64,000 nucleotides of DNA from Streptomyces sp. cf386. GTDB taxonomy: Bacteria > Actinomycetota > Actinomycetes > Streptomycetales > Streptomycetaceae. The notes below the pieces were generated by a model. It was not told the origin of the DNA. It ran no database searches and saw nothing but the letters and a program-made list of their open reading frames with translations. Both the position numbers and the translations under genes were made by a program. Below are positions 8,566 to 20,052 of the stretch, piece after piece. How positions within the stretch are numbered: position 1 is the first letter of the stretch; each line of letters opens with the position of its first letter. The DNA lies in contig NZ_FNHV01000014.1 of the NCBI RefSeq assembly GCF_900103585.1, positions 124,001 through 188,000 of the forward strand, read 5' to 3'.

Positions 8566-9525
8566 GTGGTCACTGTCGTCAGGATCCTGGCCCGTCGCGT
8601 CGTGCTGCTCGTGCCGCTGATGCTGGGCATCGTGCTGTTCGTGTTCCTGGTCATGCGGTTCTCGGACGTCGACCCGGCGTCCGCGTTCTTCCAGGGCGCG
8701 AACCCCACCGCCCAGCAGTTGCACGACTTCCGCGAGGAGAACGGCCTGCTGGATCCCCTCCCCGTCCGCTATGTCGTCTTCCTCGGCGATCTGCTCCATG
8801 GCGACATGGGCACCAGCGCCCTGACCCGGGCGCCGGTCGTCGACCAGGTCATGACCGCGCTGCCGCTCACCCTCCAGCTCACCTTCCTGGGCCTCGGCAT
8901 CGCGGTCGTGCTGTCGCTGCTCGGCGGCGTGACGGCGGCCATCTACCGCGACCGTCTCCCCGACCAGATCATCCGCGTCGTCTCCCTCACCGGGGTCGCC
9001 GCCCCCGGCTTCTGGCTGGCGCTGCTGATGATCCAGTACCTGGCCGTCGACCTCGGCTGGTTCCCGACCGGCGGCTACATCAACCCGGCGGACTCCTTCA
9101 CCGGCTGGCTGAAGACCATGGCCCTGCCCGCCCTCGCGTTGTCGCTGCCGGTGGCGGCGCAGCTGACGCGTATCGTGCGCACGTCGGTGGTGGAGGAACT
9201 GGACAAGGACTACGTCCGTACGGCGATCGGCAGCGGGCTGCCCCCGGTGGTGGTCGTCGGCCGGAACGTCCTGCGCAACGCGCTCATCAACCCGCTGACC
9301 GTGCTGGGCCTGCGCGTCGGCTACCTCCTCGGCGGCGCCGTCGTCATCGAGACGATCTTCTCCCTCCCCGGGATGGGCAAGCTCATGATCGACGCCGTGA
9401 AGAACGGTGACCCGGCCGTCGTCCAAGGTGTCGTCCTCACCACGGCGACCGGCTTCGTGGTCGTCAACCTCGTCATCGACATCCTCTATCTCCTGGTCAA
9501 CCCGCGACTGCGGGAGGCGACATGA
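8566..9525 (+). CDS. ABC importer permease (DppB/OppB type)
   Basis: A 319-residue permease with about six TM helices, an N-terminal helix (VLLVPLMLGIVLFVFLVM) and the usual periplasmic loop. The cytoplasmic EAA loop lies around VRTAIGSGLPPVVVVGRN, where the ATPase docks. GTG 8566 has AGGAG at 8554-8558. The stop overlaps the next start (ATGA), so translation is coupled to the fused permease/ATPase. It forms the channel together with the N-terminal half of that protein. Confidence 0.92.
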   Translation: MVTVVRILARRVVLLVPLMLGIVLFVFLVMRFSDVDPASAFFQGANPTAQQLHDFREENGLLDPLPVRYVVFLGDLLHGDMGTSALTRAPVVDQVMTALPLTLQLTFLGLGIAVVLSLLGGVTAAIYRDRLPDQIIRVVSLTGVAAPGFWLALLMIQYLAVDLGWFPTGGYINPADSFTGWLKTMALPALALSLPVAAQLTRIVRTSVVEELDKDYVRTAIGSGLPPVVVVGRNVLRNALINPLTVLGLRVGYLLGGAVVIETIFSLPGMGKLMIDAVKNGDPAVVQGVVLTTATGFVVVNLVIDILYLLVNPRLREAT

Positions 9526-11510
9526 CGTTCAACCGCAAGCGCCTGGCCGAGGCACTGTCCCGGCCGGGCATCCGGCTGCGCGGCTGGCGCAAGCTGCCGC
9601 TGCTGTCGAAGGTGGCCGTCTGCTTCCTGGCCGTCGTGGTCCTGATGGCCCTGTTCGCCCCGCTCCTCGCCCCGCACGACCCGCTCGACCAGCAGGCCCC
9701 CGTCGACGGCACCGGACACCCGTCCGCCGAGCACTGGATGGGCCAGGACAGCCTCGGCCGGGACATCCTCAGCCGGCTGATGTACGGCGCCCGCTGGTCG
9801 CTGGCGATCGGGCTCGGCGCGACCGGACTCGCGCTGGTCGTCGGCGCCCTGATCGGCGCCATCGCGGCCACCTCCCGCAAGGCGGTCGACGAGACGCTGA
9901 TGCGCTGCCTGGACGTGGTGATGGCGTTCCCCGGCATCGCGCTGGCGGCCGTACTGGTCGCGGTCTTCGGCGGCGGCATCACGGTCCTGATCTGCGCGAT
10001 CGCGTTCCTCTTCACTCCCCCCGTGGCACGGGTCGTACGGGCGAACGTCCTCGACCAGTACGGCGAGGACTATGTGACGGCGGAACGGGTGATCGGCGCC
10101 CGGACGCCCCACATCGTGCTGCGGCACGTGGCGATCAACTGCGCCGCCCCGGTGCTGGTGTTCTGCACGGTCCAGGTGGCGGAGGCGATCGTCTTCGAGG
10201 CGTCGCTGTCCTTCATCGGCGCGGGCGTCCGGCCGCCGGACCCGTCCTGGGGCAGTGTCATCGCGGACGGCAAGAACATGGTGCTGACCGGGGGCTGGTG
10301 GGCGACGGTCTTCCCCGGCCTGCTGATGCTGGTGACCGTCCTCTCCCTGAACATCCTCTCCGAGGGCGTGTCGGACGCGTGGGCGGCACCCTCGGCGCGC
10401 GAGGTCGACGTACGCGACGAACACGACCATCTGGAGGCGCCGGAGCCGGGCAGCGGTGAGGTGCTGCAGCTGCCCGGGCTGATGGAGGCGGCGGCGCGGC
10501 TGCGGTCACGGGCGCGGCCGTTGCCCCAGGGGCTGCAACCGGTGCTCGCCGTGGAGCACCTGGCGATCGGGTTCGAGGGCCGGCACGGCGGGGTGGACAT
10601 CGTCGACGGCATCAGTTTCGAGGTGCAGCCCGGTGAGGTGCTGGGGCTGGTCGGTGAGTCGGGCTGCGGGAAGTCGCTCACCGCCCTCGCGGTGATGGGC
10701 CTTGAGCCCAAGGGTGCCCGGGTGCGCGGCCATGTCCGGTTCAACCAGCGGCAGTTGGTGGGCGAGCCGATGCGCGCGAAGCGACGGCTGCTGGGCCACG
10801 AGATGGCGATGATCTACCAGGACGCCCTGTCGTCCCTGAACCCGGCGATGACGATCCGCTCGCAGCTCAAGCAGGTCGTACGCCGCGGAGGCCGCCGTAC
10901 CCCCCAAGAACTCCTCACCCTGGTCGGCCTCGACCCCGAACGCACCCTGCGCAGCTACCCGCACGAACTCTCCGGCGGCCAGCGGCAGCGCGTCCTGATC
11001 GCCATGGCCCTGTCCCGCGACCCGAAGCTGATCATCGCCGACGAGCCGACGACCGCGCTGGACGTCACCGTGCAGGCGCAGATCATAGAGCTGCTGCTGA
11101 GGCTGCGGGAGGAGCTGGGCTTCGCCCTGATCCTGGTCTCGCACGACCTCGCGCTGATCGCGGACGTCACCGACCGGGTGGCCGTGATGTACGGCGGCCA
11201 GATCGTCGAGACGGGCGTGACCGCCGACCTGGTGGAGGCGCCGGCGCACCACTACACACGGGGCCTGCTGGGCAGCGTGCTGTCGCTGGAGTCGGCGCAG
11301 GAGCGGATGACGCAGATCAAGGGCGTGGTCCCGTCCCCCGCCGACTTCCCCGCGGGCTGCCGTTTCGCGGACCGCTGCCCGCTGGCGAGCGAGGTGTGCC
11401 GGGCGACGGCACCGGATCTGGTGGGTCCGGCGACGCATACGGCGGCCTGTCATCACCCGGCGGTGGTGCTGGCACCGACGGACCGGTCGGAGAGCGGGGT
11501 CGTCCAGTGA
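9522..11510 (+). CDS. Fused ABC permease (DppC type) and ATPase (DppD type)
   Basis: This 662-residue protein joins two subunits that are normally separate. Residues 1-285 are a DppC-like permease with an EAA loop near VTAERVIGARTPHIVLR. After a linker (about 285-345) comes a complete ABC ATPase: Walker A GESGCGKS, signature LSGGQRQR, Walker B LIIADEPTTALD, and the oligopeptide-transporter C-terminal motif with clustered cysteines (CRFADRCPLASEVCR). I recall the same fusion in the Corynebacterium glutamicum sialic-acid importer SiaEFGI. Its presence here, next to a sialidase and a lyase, is strong contextual evidence for the substrate. There is no sign of a sequencing frameshift; the linker is in frame. 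Confidence 0.9.
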   Translation: MTFNRKRLAEALSRPGIRLRGWRKLPLLSKVAVCFLAVVVLMALFAPLLAPHDPLDQQAPVDGTGHPSAEHWMGQDSLGRDILSRLMYGARWSLAIGLGATGLALVVGALIGAIAATSRKAVDETLMRCLDVVMAFPGIALAAVLVAVFGGGITVLICAIAFLFTPPVARVVRANVLDQYGEDYVTAERVIGARTPHIVLRHVAINCAAPVLVFCTVQVAEAIVFEASLSFIGAGVRPPDPSWGSVIADGKNMVLTGGWWATVFPGLLMLVTVLSLNILSEGVSDAWAAPSAREVDVRDEHDHLEAPEPGSGEVLQLPGLMEAAARLRSRARPLPQGLQPVLAVEHLAIGFEGRHGGVDIVDGISFEVQPGEVLGLVGESGCGKSLTALAVMGLEPKGARVRGHVRFNQRQLVGEPMRAKRRLLGHEMAMIYQDALSSLNPAMTIRSQLKQVVRRGGRRTPQELLTLVGLDPERTLRSYPHELSGGQRQRVLIAMALSRDPKLIIADEPTTALDVTVQAQIIELLLRLREELGFALILVSHDLALIADVTDRVAVMYGGQIVETGVTADLVEAPAHHYTRGLLGSVLSLESAQERMTQIKGVVPSPADFPAGCRFADRCPLASEVCRATAPDLVGPATHTAACHHPAVVLAPTDRSESGVVQ

Positions 11511-11529
11511 ACGCGAGGGGAGTCGCCCG

Positions 11530-12549
11530 GTGAACGCGCTGGTGGAGTTGTCCGACGCGCACGTCGTGCACAAGGCGCGCAGCGGCGGCCTGTTCACCCG
11601 GGAGAGGGTGTACGCCCTGACCGGCGCCGATCTCGTCATCGCGCCCGGTGAGACGGTCGGCGTGGTCGGTGAGTCGGGGTGCGGCAAGTCGACGCTGGCG
11701 AAGGTGCTGGTGGGGGTGCAACGGCCGACGGAGGGGACGGTGGCCTTCCGGGGGCGCGACCTGTGGACGATGACGCCGGCCGAGCGCAGGACGGCGGTGG
11801 GGGCGGGCACCGGGATGATCTTCCAGGACCCGTCGACGGCCCTGAACCGTCGCCTCCCGGTCCGGCAGGTACTGCGGGATCCGCTGGACGTGCACGACCG
11901 GGGCACGAAATCCCAACGCGAGGCGCGCGTAAGGGAGTTGATGTCCTTGGTCGGCCTCCCGCGCGCCCTCGCCGACGCGCTGCCCGGCCAGCTGTCGGGC
12001 GGTCAGCGCCAACGCGTCGCGATCGCGCGGGCGTTGGCGCTGGACCCCGACCTGGTGGTGGCCGACGAGCCGACGAGCGCGCTGGACGTGTCGGTGCGGG
12101 CCCAGATCCTGAACCTCCTGCTGGATCTGAAGGAGCGGCTGGGTCTGGCCCTGGTCTTCGTCTCGCACGACATCCAGACGGTACGGCGGATGAGCGACCG
12201 TGTGATCACGATGTACCTGGGCCGGATCGTCGAGGAGGCCCCGGCCGCCGACGTCACCGACGGCTCCCGGCACCCGTACACCCGGGCCCTCTTCTCCGCG
12301 ACGCCCGGCCTGCTGGACCCCATCGACCCGATCCCGCTGGTCGGCCCGGTGCCGTCGGCGACGCGTCCGCCGAGCGGGTGCCCCTTCCGGACGCGGTGCT
12401 GGAAGGCGGACGGGGTGTGTGCGGACGTGATGCCGGGCTTCTCGGCCGCGTCTCGCCCGGAGCATCGTTACAGGTGTCACCATCCAGTGGAGGAGGGCGA
12501 GGCCACCCGCGACCTCGTACGACAGAGTCACCATTCCAAGGAGCCTTGA
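11530..12549 (+). CDS. ABC importer ATPase (DppF/OppF type)
   Basis: A 339-residue ATPase, partner of the ATPase half of the preceding fusion protein. Walker A (GESGCGKST), signature (LSGGQRQR), Walker B (LVVADEPTSALD) and the H-loop (SHDIQTV) are intact. The C-terminal oligo/dipeptide domain has CPFRTRCWKADGVC. GTG 11530 is preceded by GAGGGGAG at 11515-11522. The last base of its stop codon is the first base of the lyase-like start, so the two are coupled. Confidence 0.9.
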   Translation: MNALVELSDAHVVHKARSGGLFTRERVYALTGADLVIAPGETVGVVGESGCGKSTLAKVLVGVQRPTEGTVAFRGRDLWTMTPAERRTAVGAGTGMIFQDPSTALNRRLPVRQVLRDPLDVHDRGTKSQREARVRELMSLVGLPRALADALPGQLSGGQRQRVAIARALALDPDLVVADEPTSALDVSVRAQILNLLLDLKERLGLALVFVSHDIQTVRRMSDRVITMYLGRIVEEAPAADVTDGSRHPYTRALFSATPGLLDPIDPIPLVGPVPSATRPPSGCPFRTRCWKADGVCADVMPGFSAASRPEHRYRCHHPVEEGEATRDLVRQSHHSKEP

Positions 12550-13484
12550 TGACCATCCCCACCCCGCTCACCGGTGTCGTCCCGCCCGTCTGCACGCCCC
12601 TGACACCGGACCGCGAGGTGGACGTCCCGTCGCTGCTCAGGCTGGTCGACCACCTGGTGGCGGGCGGGGTGCACGGTCTGTTCGTGCTGGGCTCGACGTC
12701 GGAGGCGGCGTATCTGACGGACCGGCAGCGCAGGGTGGTGGTGGAGGCGGTGGCCGGGCATGTCTCGGGGCAGCTCCCGGTGCTGGCCGGCGTGATCGAC
12801 ATGACGACGCCCAGGGTCCTGGACCACGTACGGGAGGTCACGGGTGCGGGCGCCGACGCGGTCGTGGCCACCGCCCCCTTCTACGCCCGTACCCACCGCG
12901 CCGAGATCGCCCGGCACTACCGGCTTCTCGCGGCGGCCTCTCCCGTCCCCGTCATCGCGTACGACCTCCCGGCCTCCGTCCACACCAAGCTGCCCGCCGA
13001 CGTGATCCTGGAACTCGGCGCGGAGGGCGTCCTGGCGGGGCTGAAGGACTCCAGTGGCGACCTGGCCGGTTTCCGCGAGGTCGTGACCGGTGCCCGCGGC
13101 CGAGCCGACATCCAGGGCTTCAGCGTGCTGACCGGCTCGGAGCTCTTCGTCGACGCGGCGCTCGCGATGGGGGCGGACGGGGCGGTGCCGGGGCTCGCCA
13201 ACGTGGATCCGCACGGGTACGTCCACCTCGACCGGTTGTGCCGCGCCGGGGACTGGGAGCGGGCGCGGTCCGAGCAGGAGCGGCTGTGCGCCCTGTTCGG
13301 CCTGGTCACCGTCGGGGATCCCGAGCGGATGGGGGGCAGTTCGTCGGCGTTGGGCGCGTTCAAGGCGGCGCTGCATCTGCGGGGGGTCATCGACTGTCCG
13401 GCGACGGCGGAGCCGCAGGTGCCGCTGTCGGTGGAGGAGGTTGAGCGGGTGGGGAAGTATCTGGCCGGTGCGGGGTTGCTGTAG
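12549..13484 (+). CDS. DapA-superfamily aldolase, probable N-acetylneuraminate lyase
   Basis: A 311-residue TIM-barrel aldolase. The Schiff-base lysine is Lys166 (GLKDSSGD) and the proton-shuttling tyrosine is Tyr138 (IAYDLP), almost the same positions as Lys165 and Tyr137 in E. coli NanA. The carboxylate loop is GSTSE (48-52). It lacks the PGRT arginine of true dihydrodipicolinate synthase, so a lysine-pathway role is unlikely. Position at the end of the importer operon behind a sialidase supports cleavage of Neu5Ac to pyruvate and ManNAc. Related keto-acid aldolases cannot be excluded. AAGGAG at 12538-12543 provides the ribosome site. Confidence 0.82.
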   Translation: MTIPTPLTGVVPPVCTPLTPDREVDVPSLLRLVDHLVAGGVHGLFVLGSTSEAAYLTDRQRRVVVEAVAGHVSGQLPVLAGVIDMTTPRVLDHVREVTGAGADAVVATAPFYARTHRAEIARHYRLLAAASPVPVIAYDLPASVHTKLPADVILELGAEGVLAGLKDSSGDLAGFREVVTGARGRADIQGFSVLTGSELFVDAALAMGADGAVPGLANVDPHGYVHLDRLCRAGDWERARSEQERLCALFGLVTVGDPERMGGSSSALGAFKAALHLRGVIDCPATAEPQVPLSVEEVERVGKYLAGAGLL

Positions 13485-13489
13485 GGCGG

Positions 13490-13645
13490 TTCTCGCCCCC
13501 GCCGCCCCTACCCGTCCCATCCCTGGGGGCTCCGCCCCCAGACCCCCGCTATCGGCCCTGAAGGGGCCTCGTCCTCAAACGCCGGACGGGCTGAACGACT
13601 CAGCCCCTCCGGCGTTCGAGGAGCGGGGTCTGGGGGGTGAGAAAA
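13490..13645. repeat. Dispersed Streptomyces-type intergenic inverted-repeat element
   Basis: It begins with the shared CGCCGCCCCTACCCGTCCC block and ends with an imperfect inverted repeat built on CCTCGTCCTCAAACGCCGG and its counterpart GGCGTTCGAGGAG. The same parts recur at 33052-33300. It follows the lyase-like gene and could fold into a long hairpin that ends transcription. Confidence 0.65.
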
Positions 13646-13686
13646 GAGCGGTCAGGAATCAAGAAGCGCCGCCCCCCGGCCGCCGC

Positions 13687-13692
13687 TAGCGT
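13687..13692 (+). promoter_or_regulatory. -10 element TAGCGT placed for a leaderless mRNA
   Basis: TAGCGT ends 7 nt before the A of the ATG at 13700, with no ribosome-binding site between. Transcription would begin at or next to the start codon. The same arrangement recurs at several genes in the window. Confidence 0.5.
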
Positions 13693-13699
13693 GACGGCC

Positions 13700-14110
13700 A
13701 TGGACATCTCGATTCACGCCAGCTTCCTTCCGCAGGACGACCCGGACGCCGCCCTCGGCTTCTACCGCGACATCCTCGGCTTCGAGGTCAGAAACGACGT
13801 CGGCTACGGCGGAATGCGCTGGATCACGGTCGGCCCGGCCGGCCAGCCCGCCACCTCCATCGTGCTCACTCCCCCCGCCGCCGACCCCGGCGTCACCGAC
13901 GACGAACGCAAGGTCATCGCCGAGATGATGGCCAAGGGCACCTACGGGGGCATCGTCCTGGCCACCCCCGACGTCGACGCGACGTTCGAGCGCGTGCAGG
14001 CCGCCGGCGCCGACGTCGTCCAGGAGCCGATCGACCAGCCGTACGGGGTCCGTGACTGCGCCTTCCGCGACCCCGCGGGCAACATGATCCGAATCCAGCA
14101 GCGGGGCTGA
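13700..14110 (+). CDS. VOC/glyoxalase-fold protein
   Basis: A 136-residue single-domain protein of the vicinal-oxygen-chelate fold: DPDAALGFYRDILGFEV at the start, VDATFERVQAAGADVV in the second half, and the ending FRDPAGNMIRIQQ. Such proteins are glyoxalases, extradiol dioxygenases or antibiotic-binding resistance proteins, and the sequence does not decide among these. The gene is followed 26 nt later by a UvrA-like ATPase and then an AraC regulator. That three-gene set suggests a shared response, perhaps to a DNA-binding compound (inference). Confidence 0.82.
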   Translation: MDISIHASFLPQDDPDAALGFYRDILGFEVRNDVGYGGMRWITVGPAGQPATSIVLTPPAADPGVTDDERKVIAEMMAKGTYGGIVLATPDVDATFERVQAAGADVVQEPIDQPYGVRDCAFRDPAGNMIRIQQRG

Positions 14111-14136
14111 GCCACCCACCGGAGGGAGAGCACACG

Positions 14137-16536
<2,400 letters not shown>

Positions 16537-16644
16537 GCCGGGATGTGTGTCACGACGCTGCCGGTGAGGTCCTTCGTCGCGGCCCGCTCCCGTGAGCGGG
16601 CACAGCAGTGGACGGGCCCGGAGGGCGTTCGGGATGATGCGGGT

Positions 16645-17136
<492 letters not shown>

Positions 17137-17138
17137 CG

Positions 17139-17175
17139 GGTCGGGGGCGCCGTCCCCGGTGCGGCGCCCCCGACC
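17139..17175. terminator. Bidirectional hairpin between convergent genes
   Basis: Perfect 14-bp GC-rich arms (17139-17152 and 17162-17175) with a 9-nt loop lie between the stop of the AraC gene and the stop of the leftward gene at 17184. It can serve both strands. Confidence 0.7.
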
Positions 17176-17183
17176 TGTCGTTG

Positions 17184-18125
17184 TTACGGAAGGGTCCGCT
17201 GGTAGTACTTGTCGCCGTCGGAGTCGTAGACCAACTTGCCGCCGGCGTCGTAGCCCTTGATGTGCGGTGCCACGGTGACCTGCTGGTTCAGCTCGCCGGA
17301 CGCCACGAAGAAGCCGTCGTCGAGCGCGGCCTTACTGCTGGAGCCGCCGTAGGAGACCGTCACCTCGGCCACCGACGGCTTGACCATGCCGACCACACCC
17401 CAGCGGAACGGCAGTTTCCAGTTGCCGCGGTCGATGACCGACTGCTGGTAGAGCTTGCCGGCGTTGGGGTTGACGTACACCGGGCCCTCGTCCTCCATGA
17501 GACCGGTGTCGTCGCTGAAGCCGGAGATGCCCTCGGTCTGGCCGTCGTTGATGCGGCACATCAGCGAAGTCCGATCCGGCGACTTCTCCTGCACCGCGAC
17601 GACGAACATGCCGTCACCGGGGGCGTTGGAGTCGCCGGTGCTGCGCATCGCCAGCAGGATCCGGTAGTCCTCCGCCGTGCCCCGGCCCGGGTCGCCCGAG
17701 GCCTGGAGGCCCCCCGCGTCGTAGGCGAGGCAGTTCTCCAGTCCGTCCGCCGCCTGCTCGAAGGTGATCCCGTCGAACAGCTGCCGTTCCGTGCCCGGCC
17801 GCGCGGGCCCGCGCGGTGTCGCGGACGGCGTCGGTGAAGGGGCCCGCGTGGCACTGGCCGAGGTCGTCGGGTTCGTCGCCGTGCTGCCGCCCCTCCCGCC
17901 ACCGCCCAGCGCGTACGCCCCGACCGGCATCGCCGCCAACGTCACCAGCGCCGCCCCGGCCGCCGCCACCCGGCGCCGCCGCTCGACCACGCCCTGCCGC
18001 CGGATCGCCGGATACGGCGCCGGCGACGGCCGGATCGTGTAGGCGTCCTCGGCGAGCAACTCCCGCAATTGCTCCTCGAAGTCCCGCTCGTCCTGCGCGC
18101 CCTGCCGCTGCTCCTCGCCGCTCAC
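17184..18125 (-). CDS. Single-pass membrane protein paired with an ECF sigma factor
   Basis: A 313-residue protein with a cytoplasmic N-terminus (about 1-50, rich in Glu and Arg), one TM helix (about 53-74), a Ser/Thr/Pro linker (about 80-112) and an extracytoplasmic C-terminal domain of about 200 residues with two cysteines. Its start overlaps the sigma-factor stop by 4 nt, the usual layout of sigma and anti-sigma genes. No HxxxCxxC zinc motif is seen, so it is not a classical ZAS anti-sigma factor. It may be a sensor or anti-sigma factor of the SigE-type group; the role is inferred from context. Confidence 0.75.
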   Translation of the reverse strand: MSGEEQRQGAQDERDFEEQLRELLAEDAYTIRPSPAPYPAIRRQGVVERRRRVAAAGAALVTLAAMPVGAYALGGGGRGGSTATNPTTSASATRAPSPTPSATPRGPARPGTERQLFDGITFEQAADGLENCLAYDAGGLQASGDPGRGTAEDYRILLAMRSTGDSNAPGDGMFVVAVQEKSPDRTSLMCRINDGQTEGISGFSDDTGLMEDEGPVYVNPNAGKLYQQSVIDRGNWKLPFRWGVVGMVKPSVAEVTVSYGGSSSKAALDDGFFVASGELNQQVTVAPHIKGYDAGGKLVYDSDGDKYYQRTLP

Positions 18126-18643
18126 CTGCCGCCTCCCTGCTCCTCCGGGACCCGTGCGAGCCCCGGGAACGTACGCAACTTCGCCAGCCCCTTGGACGCC
18201 TGGCTCTTGACCGTGCCGACGGAGCAGCCGAGCACGTCGGCGACCTCCGCCTCGGACAGGTCCTCCCAGTAGCGCATGACCACCACCGCCCTTTGTTTGG
18301 GCGGCAGTTGGGCGAGAGCGCCGAGCAGCGCGCCGCGCTCGTCCACACCCGCGTAGCCCGCGTCGCGCCCCGCCACCTCAGGCGGCACGTCGGTCAGCCG
18401 CTCGGCGACCCGTCGCTTGCGGAACCGGTCGCTGTTGCAGCTGACCAGCATCCGCCGGACGTACGCCTCCGGATTGTCGGCGCGTGCCACCCGCCGCCAT
18501 GACCGGTACGCCTTCGCCAGCGCGGTCTGCGTCAGGTCCTCGGCATGGTGCGCGTCACCGGTGAGCAGATACGCGGTCCGCACGAGATGGGACCACCGCG
18601 CCCTGACGAACTCCTGGAACTGGGCCTCTGGTTCGGCCTGCAT
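18122..18643 (-). CDS. ECF RNA polymerase sigma factor, SigE-like subfamily
   Basis: A 173-residue group 4 sigma factor. Region 2 (FVRARWSHLVRTAYLLTGD, then AEDLTQTALAKAYRSW) recognises the -10, and region 4 (LPPKQRAVVVMRYWEDLSE, then ADVLGCSVGTVKSQASKG) the -35. The start at 18643 is set by GAGGGAGGG just upstream; the longer frame has no ribosome site. It is co-translated with the membrane protein at 17184-18125, which may hold it inactive. Its targets are unknown. Confidence 0.9.
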   Translation of the reverse strand: MQAEPEAQFQEFVRARWSHLVRTAYLLTGDAHHAEDLTQTALAKAYRSWRRVARADNPEAYVRRMLVSCNSDRFRKRRVAERLTDVPPEVAGRDAGYAGVDERGALLGALAQLPPKQRAVVVMRYWEDLSEAEVADVLGCSVGTVKSQASKGLAKLRTFPGLARVPEEQGGGR

Positions 18644-18725
18644 CAAGCACCCTCCCTCGCCCACCAGACCACGGATGCGCCGGATTCGGTTGCCCGGGTG
18701 GCCGGGCACCTTTCGAATAGGGGCC

Positions 18726-19181
18726 ATGGAGAGCGAGAAGCAGAGGGAAGACGAGAAGCAGTGGGACGAGAACGACGCCGGAGTCCTCAGGCTGCCGTCC
18801 GGACGCCTGGTACGGGGCCGGGGCCTGCGTCATCCCCTGGACCCGACGGCACCGACCCCCACGTACGCCCTCTACCTGCTCGGCAGACAACCACCCGAGG
18901 TCCCCTGGGAGTCCCACTGGCTCCGCTGGCCGGACTTCAGGCTCCCCGCCGACCGCCCGGCCGCCCGCACCGCGCTCAAAGAGGCCTGGGAGCGGGCCGC
19001 CACCGCGCGGGTCGAGATCGCGTGCGGCGGCGGTCGCGGTCGTACGGGTACGGCGCTGGCGTGTCTGGCGGTCCTGGACGGCGTACCGGCGGAGGAGGCC
19101 GTGGACTTCGTGCGGCGGAACTACGACCGGCACGCCGTGGAGACGCCCTGGCAGCGCAGATACGTGCGGCGCTTCAGGTGA
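18726..19181 (+). CDS. Small PTP-like phosphatase
   Basis: A 151-residue protein with the Cys-x5-Arg signature CGGGRGRTGTALA (about residues 100-112), the active loop of cysteine-based protein tyrosine phosphatases and related enzymes. The usual His before the Cys is Ala here (IACGGG). WPDF in the middle resembles the WPD loop that carries the general acid. The last 8 nt overlap the 3' end of the convergent beta-lactamase gene. It is divergent from the sigma-factor gene. Substrate unknown. Confidence 0.78.
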   Translation: MESEKQREDEKQWDENDAGVLRLPSGRLVRGRGLRHPLDPTAPTPTYALYLLGRQPPEVPWESHWLRWPDFRLPADRPAARTALKEAWERAATARVEIACGGGRGRTGTALACLAVLDGVPAEEAVDFVRRNYDRHAVETPWQRRYVRRFR

Positions 19182-20052
19182 GCGTGTCCGCGAGCAGCTC
19201 GGCCGTCTCGACGATCAGCGCGTGGTCCGGCGCCGCGTCCTGGTCGGGTCGCGTCGTCTGGACCACCAGGACGAGCGGGGTGCCGTCCTCGGTCCAGGCG
19301 ATCCCCGCGTCGTTGTTCGTGCCGTAGGAGCCGCCGCCCGTCTTGTCGGCGATCGACCAGGTCCTGGGCAGCCCGGCGCGGAAGCGGTTGACGCTGGTGG
19401 TGTTGTTCAGCAGCCAGTGGGTGAGGAGGTCGCGGTCGGGGCGGTTCAGGGCGTTGCCGAGGACCAGGCGGGCGTACGTACGGCCGATCGCGCGCGGGCT
19501 CGTGGTGTCCGTGGCCCGCCACGGCTCCGCCGAGTTGAGCTCCGTCTCCCAGCGGTCCAGGCGGGTCACCGGGTCGCCCAGGGAGCGGGCGAAGCGGGTG
19601 ATGGCGGTGGGGCCGCCGAGTTCGCGCAACAGGAGGTTGCCGGCCGTGTTGTCGCTGAAGCGGATGGCCGCGTCGGCGAGTTCGGCGACGGTCATGCCGG
19701 TGGCCACGTGCTTCTCGGTCACGGTGGAGTTCGCCACCACGTCGGCCGCCGTGTAGTGGATGCGCTTGTTCAGCACCTCGCCGTCCCGGTCCAGGTCCCG
19801 CAGTACGGCCGCGGCGGCCAGGGTCTTGAAGAGGGAACAGATCGGGAACCGTTCGTCGGCGCGGTGCCGGACGGTCCGCTTCGTGGCGAGGTTGTGGGCG
19901 AACACGCCCAGGCGGGCGCCGTGTTGTTGCTCCAGCGCCCGGAGGCGGGCGGTGACGTCGTCCTCGCGCCCGGTGGCATGGGCGGGGGCGCTCGTGAGGA
20001 GGGTGGCCGCGGTGGCGGCGGTGCCGGCCCTGAGGAGTGCGCGTCGGGTCAC
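19174..20052 (-). CDS. Class A (serine) beta-lactamase
   Basis: A 292-residue penicillinase-type enzyme exported by a Tat-like signal (MTRRALLRAG...PAHA). All catalytic motifs are present from the GTG start: SxxK as Ser73-LF-Lys76, SDN 134-136, Glu170-T-E-L-Asn174 and KTG 238-240. It should hydrolyse beta-lactams outside the membrane. The start is odd. GTG 20052 has no ribosome site, whereas an excellent GAAGGAGAG (20081-20089) lies 6 nt before an in-frame ATC at 20074-20076. Starting there would add eight residues, including a TTA leucine. The 3' end overlaps the phosphatase gene by 8 nt. Confidence 0.93.
   Translation of the reverse strand: MTRRALLRAGTAATAATLLTSAPAHATGREDDVTARLRALEQQHGARLGVFAHNLATKRTVRHRADERFPICSLFKTLAAAAVLRDLDRDGEVLNKRIHYTAADVVANSTVTEKHVATGMTVAELADAAIRFSDNTAGNLLLRELGGPTAITRFARSLGDPVTRLDRWETELNSAEPWRATDTTSPRAIGRTYARLVLGNALNRPDRDLLTHWLLNNTTSVNRFRAGLPRTWSIADKTGGGSYGTNNDAGIAWTEDGTPLVLVVQTTRPDQDAAPDHALIVETAELLADTLT

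Noticed and set aside
12549..13484. Dihydrodipicolinate synthase (DapA) for lysine synthesis
   Set aside because: The conserved PGRT arginine of DapA is missing, and the neighbours are a sialidase and importer, so a lyase role fits better.
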